From positions 1 through 43,035 of the forward strand of contig CAZFIJ010000069.1 in the NCBI GenBank assembly GCA_964519515.1: a stretch of DNA of 43,035 nucleotides, read 5' to 3'. Within the stretch, counting starts at the first letter, position 1, and the number at the start of each line of letters is the position of its first letter. A model generated the notes under the pieces. The model was not told the DNA's origin, did not search any database, and saw only the letters and a program-made list of their open reading frames with translations. Both the position numbers and the translations under genes were made by a program. Below, piece by piece: positions 39,126 through 43,035 of the stretch. This stretch comes from Korarchaeum sp964519515 (GTDB lineage Archaea; Korarchaeota; Korarchaeia; Korarchaeales; Korarchaeaceae).

Positions 39126-40190
39126 TCACTGAGAGATCTCAGTGACTTTCTCTCTCATTAAATCAATATATTCCTGAGTTACTGCCCTCCAGCTCCTCCT
39201 CAAAGCTCTTTCCCTTCCCTTCCTTCCCATTTCCTCCCTCAACTTATCATCCTGGAGTAGATGAATCACCCCCTCAGCTATGGCTCTCGCATCCCTGACT
39301 ACGAGGAACCCGTCCACGCCATCTATCACGGCATCCCTCACCCCACCCGTGTCAGTGGCCACCACTGGAGTCCCAGCAGCTAGGGATTCGAGAGCTGTTA
39401 GGCCATATCCCTCATATCTAGCCGGATGGAGTAACAGATCCGCTGCTCTATAGTAAATTGCAGTCTCCTCATAACTCCTCTTCCCTACTAAGATGACGCG
39501 ATCCTCCACACCCTCCTCCCTAGCTCTCCTCCTTATGACTTCCTCCTCAGGACCGCCTCCCACTATGAGGAAGCTCGCTCTCAACTTAGAGTTCACGATC
39601 TTAGCTACTTCTGGGATCAAATCGAACCCCTTAGCCCTAACTAATGAACCCACTGAGAGCACTATATTCCCTTCGATCCCCAATCTCTCTCTAGCTACTT
39701 CCTTAGGGGGAAGAGAAGCGAAGAGCTCGCTCTCAACTCCACCGGGTATCACAGCATCCACCCCTATCCCGGAGGACTCCAGCCTCTCCCTCAACCAATT
39801 GCTCACGCATATCACTGCCCTCGATCTAGATGCAGCTATCTTAGATAGAGCCTTAGGGAGCCTGAGCTCACTCCCATGGAATACTACGAAGTAATTCAGC
39901 CCAGAGAGGAGACCTGAGATCCCTGATGTCGAGGCGTAATGCGAGATGATGAGATCCGGCTTCTCCCTCCTCAATATCTCAGTAGCCCCTAAGATGAAGC
40001 TCACCCCCCTGAGCCCCTTGAACTTGAGATTGGGGGCTTCGATGACCCTCTCCCCCCATCTAGCTTTAGAACCCTTGTAGCTCACTACAGTGACTTCGAA
40101 GCCCAGAGAGAGGAGCTCCCTAGCCATGTACGTCATGTATACTTGAACTCCACCCACTGCTGGATAGTAGGGACCTACTAGAGCTATCAT
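39126..40190 (-). CDS. Glycosyltransferase family 4
   Basis: A GT-B retaining glycosyltransferase, 354 residues. The N-terminus has GPYYPAVGGVQVYM (about 5-18) with the donor-site glycines, and HGSELRLPKA. The C-terminal nucleotide-sugar domain has VLSVGSLVRAKG, GGGPEEE and EGYGLTALESLAAGTPVVATDTGG (about 271-294) with the conserved EX7E glutamates. It probably adds a sugar to a surface glycan or lipid. The sugar and acceptor are unknown. It is divergent from fen1, 52 bases apart. Confidence 0.9.
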   Translation of the reverse strand: MIALVGPYYPAVGGVQVYMTYMARELLSLGFEVTVVSYKGSKARWGERVIEAPNLKFKGLRGVSFILGATEILRREKPDLIISHYASTSGISGLLSGLNYFVVFHGSELRLPKALSKIAASRSRAVICVSNWLRERLESSGIGVDAVIPGGVESELFASLPPKEVARERLGIEGNIVLSVGSLVRAKGFDLIPEVAKIVNSKLRASFLIVGGGPEEEVIRRRAREEGVEDRVILVGKRSYEETAIYYRAADLLLHPARYEGYGLTALESLAAGTPVVATDTGGVRDAVIDGVDGFLVVRDARAIAEGVIHLLQDDKLREEMGRKGRERALRRSWRAVTQEYIDLMREKVTEISQ

Positions 40191-40242
40191 ACTCCTACCT
40201 GATGTCTTTTAATTGCCGCCCTATCATATATAATGACCCCAG

Positions 40243-41271
40243 ATGGGAGTTAAGATCGGGGAGCTTATCGAGGATAAAGTCGAATTGGAGCTCTCTGATA
40301 TAGCGGGGAAGAAGATCGCTTTAGATGCTTTCAATGCGATGTACCAATTCTTAGCGAAAGTCAGGCAGCCTGATGGTACCCCCTTGATGACTAGCAAGGG
40401 CGAGATAACGAGCGTCCACTCGGGTATCTTCTACAGGACCGCTAACTTATTGAAGGAGGGTATAATCCCCATCTACGTGTTCGATGGGGAGAAGCCATCT
40501 TTCAAGTCTAGAGCGATAGAGGAGAGAGTTAGAGCTAGAGAAGAGGCTGAATTAAAATGGAAGGAAGCTCTTGAGCTTGGAGACCTTGAGGAAGCTAGGA
40601 AGTACGCTCAAGCAGCCCTGAATATAACGGAAGATATAGTGGAAGATTGTAAGACTATACTAAAGTTGATGGGCGTGCCCACTGTCCAAGCCCCGAGTGA
40701 GGGAGAAGCTCAAGCAGCTCACATGGCTATGAAGGGCGATGTATGGGCTACGGCATCCCAAGATTACGATTCCCTCCTCTTCGGTGCTCCGAGGCTGATA
40801 AGGAACCTCACGATAACTGGTAAGAGGAAGCTCCCGGGTAAGGAAGTTTACGTCGATGTAAATCCTGAGTTAGTAGAGCTGGAGAGCGTGCTCAAGAGGA
40901 ATGGGATCAACAGGGAGCAGTTGATAATGATAGGGATCTTAGTCGGGACTGATTATAACTTGGGTGGTGTCAAAGGGATAGGTGTGAAGAGAGCTCTGGA
41001 GCTCGTCAAGAAGTATAAGAGGCCAGAGGATCTCTTCTCAAGGATACCTTGGGAGTTCGATGTCGATCCCATATCGATCTATGAATTCTTCCTGAACCCC
41101 CCGACTACTGATGATTACGATACATCTCTGAGGAGACCTATGAGTGACGAGCTCTTGAAGTTCATGGTAGAGGAGCACGAGTTCTCTGAGGAAAGAGTGA
41201 GGAAAGTGATAAATGAGATAGAGGAATCTTATAAATTGCTCTCAGGGGGCGGGCTAGAGTCCTGGTTCTGA
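40243..41271 (+). CDS. fen: Flap endonuclease FEN1
   Basis: Removes 5' flaps in Okazaki-fragment maturation and repair. The 342 residues start MGVKIGELI; the N domain has ALDAFNAMYQFL (first aspartate) and VFDGEKPSFK; the I domain has APSEGEAQAAHMA (about 151-163) and ASQDYDSLLFG; and GILVGTDYNLGGVKGIGVKRALELV is the helix-hairpin-helix. The C-terminal GLESWF is a PCNA-binding (PIP-box) tail. A TATA-like TTTTAATT (about 40206-40213) gives a short leader. It abuts the wHTH gene end. Confidence 0.96.
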   Translation: MGVKIGELIEDKVELELSDIAGKKIALDAFNAMYQFLAKVRQPDGTPLMTSKGEITSVHSGIFYRTANLLKEGIIPIYVFDGEKPSFKSRAIEERVRAREEAELKWKEALELGDLEEARKYAQAALNITEDIVEDCKTILKLMGVPTVQAPSEGEAQAAHMAMKGDVWATASQDYDSLLFGAPRLIRNLTITGKRKLPGKEVYVDVNPELVELESVLKRNGINREQLIMIGILVGTDYNLGGVKGIGVKRALELVKKYKRPEDLFSRIPWEFDVDPISIYEFFLNPPTTDDYDTSLRRPMSDELLKFMVEEHEFSEERVRKVINEIEESYKLLSGGGLESWF

Positions 41272-41520
41272 TCACTCCTCATCAGGCGTTATGTACTTCC
41301 TCTCCCCCGCGAGCTCTATCAAGAGCCCTCCCTTCTTCCCCTTACTAGAAGTGACTATCTTCCCCATCACCTCCAGCTTAAGTAGAGCTTTCTCTATCTC
41401 CGAGAGCGAGACCCTCTGGAGCTTGGAGGAGAGTATCTCGAAGAGCTCTAAATCATCTATAGAGCCTCTCTCCTTCACTATCTCATATATGATGTAGATC
41501 AACGGGAAGCTCTTGGACAT
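41272..41520 (-). CDS. Small winged-helix-like protein, unknown function
   Basis: The 82 residues read as a winged helix: FPLIYIIYEIVKERGSIDDLELFEILSSKLQ (helices 1-2), SLSEIEKALLKLEVMGKIVTSSKGKKGGLLIELA (recognition helix and wing). It may bind DNA or RNA. It sits directly after aEF1-beta, sharing one base, in the operon of the zinc-ribbon protein, aEF1-beta and this gene, so a translation or RNA link is possible. No exact family is recognised. Confidence 0.65.
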   Translation of the reverse strand: MSKSFPLIYIIYEIVKERGSIDDLELFEILSSKLQRVSLSEIEKALLKLEVMGKIVTSSKGKKGGLLIELAGERKYITPDEE

Positions 41521-41789
41521 CAGCCCACCCTACTCACCATATCGAGCTCTACGCTACTCACCCCCTCCGATTCCTCGAGGACGCTCGATATAGCGTCAGT
41601 GATGCCATCTTCCTCCGGTGCAGTTATCTTTAAGCTCAAAGCAACTATTCCGAAGCCTATTGGGCTCTCATCGTAACCCTCGAGTTTGAAACCTCTCTTC
41701 TCGAGCTCCCCTCTTATCCTCTGGACTGCTTCCTCACTACTCATACTCCCATCGAGCAGAACTCTGTATATAGCGAGTATCCTAGCCAT
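41520..41789 (-). CDS. ef1b: Translation elongation factor aEF1-beta
   Basis: The guanine-nucleotide exchange factor for aEF1-alpha, 89 residues. It starts MARILAIYRVLLDG, with FKLEGYDESPIGFGIVALSLKITAPEE (about 36-62) and a C-terminal VSSVELDMVSRVG, the family's beta-strand end. I use the ATG at 41789 because GAGGTGATT is best spaced from it (an adjacent ATG is at 41792). It follows the zinc-ribbon gene by 10 bases, the usual archaeal pairing. Confidence 0.95.
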   Translation of the reverse strand: MARILAIYRVLLDGSMSSEEAVQRIRGELEKRGFKLEGYDESPIGFGIVALSLKITAPEEDGITDAISSVLEESEGVSSVELDMVSRVG

Positions 41790-41799
41790 CATAATCACC

Positions 41800-42006
41800 T
41801 CAAGGGCCTGTGAACCCACAGTTAGGGCATAAGTATTCATTAGCTTGCTTCCTACAGATATTACATCTTATTATTATCGCTTCCCCGCAGTTAGGGCACT
41901 TGAAAGCCACTACTCCTCTCTCATAAGTCACCTTCCTACCGCAGGATGTACAGAACACCTCGCGGTCTACCGGTAGGAGTTTGAACACCAACCTCTCTTC
42001 GGACAA
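41800..42006 (-). CDS. Archaeal zinc-ribbon RNA-binding-type protein, partner of aEF1-beta
   Basis: The 68 residues hold four CxxC pairs (CTSC, CPNC, CNIC and CPNC at about 19-22, 37-40, 48-51 and 59-62), which can bind two zinc ions. This family (DUF1610-like, related to HVO_2753) is typically encoded just before aEF1-beta in archaea and is proposed to bind RNA or nucleic acid. Start ATG 42006; aEF1-beta begins 10 bases after it. Confidence 0.9.
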   Translation of the reverse strand: MSEERLVFKLLPVDREVFCTSCGRKVTYERGVVAFKCPNCGEAIIIRCNICRKQANEYLCPNCGFTGP

Positions 42007-42038
42007 ATTACCACCTAGGATCCCATTGCTCGAGTAAT

Positions 42039-42998
42039 TTAAAGGTTCCTGGCCCTCTCGCTCAGCCTTATTATATAGGTCTTCCCATACTTCTCCTTGC
42101 TCAATATCCTCCTATCCGAAAGTTCAGCAATCATCCTGCTTATCTTAGGCTTAGAAAATCCTGTCAATTCCGGTAATTCCTCCTGAAAGACTTCTCCCTT
42201 CTCCTTGACTACTTCAACGAGCTTCCTCTCATCTAGAGTGAGGAAATCCATTAGGTCACTCTCCTCCCTCTTATTCCTCCTCATCAAGACGTAAGTCAGG
42301 AGAGATCCCAAGGGGAAGCTAATTATAGCGAGCAGAGGCGTTACTACCTCTCTAAATGTGAGCTGAATGCTCGGCCCCGCGTACCTCTGGGTCACGTTCA
42401 TCCCGGAGATATAACTCACTGAGTACCCCTTGGATCTCAGGAAATTCGCTTCATCAGGATCCAAACTCTCCCCTACAACTATTATCGAGTCTAAGTCCCT
42501 TAAATGATTCTCTAGAGATTCTCTGAAGCCATCTGGAGGCTTACCGTTCTTCGTGTATATTATCGGGGCCCTCCTCTCGACTGCTACGCTCAGGGCCGCT
42601 AAATAGTAAGAGGAGTTGAATCCATCGACCAGTACTAAAGATCTACAATCCCTCCAGTAATTTATCGTGAGGTAGAGGGATGTATCTAGCCTAGTGGCCC
42701 CTCCTACTCTCTTGACCACTACCCCCAGACTCTGGAGCTTCTCCTCGAACTCCATCGGTACTGCATTAGGTGCTCCCACTATTAAGATCGATATATCCCT
42801 CTTGAAGCTCGCTAATCCAGTTATGAGCCTCAGTACTTCATCCTCGTTGGTAGAAGTCAGTTGGACTATCCAAGAGCCGTGGGACATACCGTAGGACATA
42901 GCTATTATCCAATCCGTGTATATATCTCCCCTGACGATGACAGCATCGAAGTTCTGCTGAGCTCCGACATGAGCTAGTGGTAGAATTAAAAAAATCAA
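42039..42998 (-). CDS. Membrane-anchored protein: CWB2-like ectodomain, one TM helix, C-terminal winged helix
   Basis: The 319 residues have a short N-terminal hydrophobic signal (IFLILPLAHVGA), an extracellular part with a putative cell-wall-binding-2 motif (RVGGATRLDTS, about 97-107) and repeats such as IVVGESLDPDEANFL, a single membrane helix (about 218-239), a basic RRNKR stop-transfer and a C-terminal MarR-like winged helix (about 252-315; LTGFSKPKISRMIAEL recognition region). The orientation puts the ectodomain outside and the DNA-binding domain inside, suggesting a one-component surface sensor. The TTG start at 42998 is 8 bases after a tRNA gene on the same strand. Confidence 0.78.
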   Translation of the reverse strand: MIFLILPLAHVGAQQNFDAVIVRGDIYTDWIIAMSYGMSHGSWIVQLTSTNEDEVLRLITGLASFKRDISILIVGAPNAVPMEFEEKLQSLGVVVKRVGGATRLDTSLYLTINYWRDCRSLVLVDGFNSSYYLAALSVAVERRAPIIYTKNGKPPDGFRESLENHLRDLDSIIVVGESLDPDEANFLRSKGYSVSYISGMNVTQRYAGPSIQLTFREVVTPLLAIISFPLGSLLTYVLMRRNKREESDLMDFLTLDERKLVEVVKEKGEVFQEELPELTGFSKPKISRMIAELSDRRILSKEKYGKTYIIRLSERARNL

Positions 42999-43006
42999 GA
43001 GTAAAG

Positions 43007-43035
43007 CGGGCCCGGCGGGACTCGAACCCGCGACC
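43007..43035 (-). tRNA. 3' end of a tRNA gene, identity unknown
   Basis: The minus strand reads a T arm GCGGG-TTCGAGT-CCCGC followed by an acceptor 3' strand CGGGCCC and discriminator G (43007). The 5' part, with the anticodon, is beyond the window edge. The next gene on this strand starts 8 bases after it. Confidence 0.85.

Overview
The window is archaeal chromosome, very probably from a korarchaeote close to Candidatus Korarchaeum cryptofilum (inference; no search was possible). The information-processing genes are archaeal/eukaryotic in type: topoisomerase VI, aIF1A, aIF2-beta, aEF1-beta, uS15, L37e, Lsm, aCPSF1, FEN1, XPD, proteasome beta and Dim1. FtsZ and SepF are both present, which argues against most Crenarchaeota. 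The isoleucine tRNA gene has a genuine UAU anticodon and an intron, a rare trait known from Korarchaeum and Nanoarchaeum. TATA boxes, very short leaders, TTG/GTG starts and strong SD motifs are everywhere. No CRISPR array, insertion sequence, rRNA gene or prophage was seen.

Layout. 1-146: tRNA-Leu (cut by the window edge) and tRNA-Glu. 188-5609 (minus): one tight operon for an RPA32-like protein, aIF2-beta, aIF1A, RIO1, a KH protein, Top6B and Top6A. 5650-5912: hairpin, GC-rich non-coding stretch and intron-bearing tRNA-Ile(UAU). 5894-8059: small membrane protein and two divergent paralogous polyprenyl-phosphate glycosyl-1-phosphate transferases. 8006-10905 (minus): glycine decarboxylase gcvPA-gcvPB. 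11257-16226 (plus): ribbon-helix-helix regulator, ftsZ, an XPD helicase, an unknown gene, carS and a RadA-family recombinase. 16227-19415: sparse, AT-rich, with unknown genes, UPF0147 and a decayed ferredoxin-domain (DUF2148-like) pseudogene.

19416-22435: unknown gene, gcvH, HD phosphohydrolase, unknown gene and an UPF0148 zinc-ribbon protein. 22495-22820: a histidine-phosphatase pseudogene fragment directly downstream of initiator tRNA-Met. 23007-30421: truD, DUF371, pcm, bud32, NTP pyrophosphatase, uS15, a DHH nuclease, prefoldin beta, a Cgi121-like protein and a class III aminotransferase. 30691-31263: tRNA-Phe, tRNA-Ala and an lsm-rpl37e operon. 31331-35362: sepF, then psmB-aCPSF1, UPF0179 and FKBP. 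35367-38135: rtcB divergent from dim1-hemK. 38399-43035: a 56-residue zinc protein, pth2, a glycosyltransferase, fen1, aEF1-beta with its zinc-ribbon partner, a membrane-anchored CWB2/winged-helix protein and the 3' end of another tRNA.

Functional links: RtcB is the ligase expected to join the exons of the split-by-intron tRNA-Ile; Bud32 and the Cgi121-like protein belong to KEOPS (tRNA t6A); GcvPA, GcvPB and GcvH are glycine-cleavage parts, suiting an amino-acid fermenter; FtsZ, SepF and a CdrS-like regulator form a division set. The genome is very compact: neighbours overlap by 1-4 bases in operons, several convergent pairs overlap at their ends, and divergent pairs share tiny promoters. 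The most interesting items are the UAU tRNA-Ile, the altered Toprim DxD motif of Top6A, the RHH-ftsZ operon, the CWB2-TM-winged-helix protein, the divergent GPT pair and the two pseudogenes.
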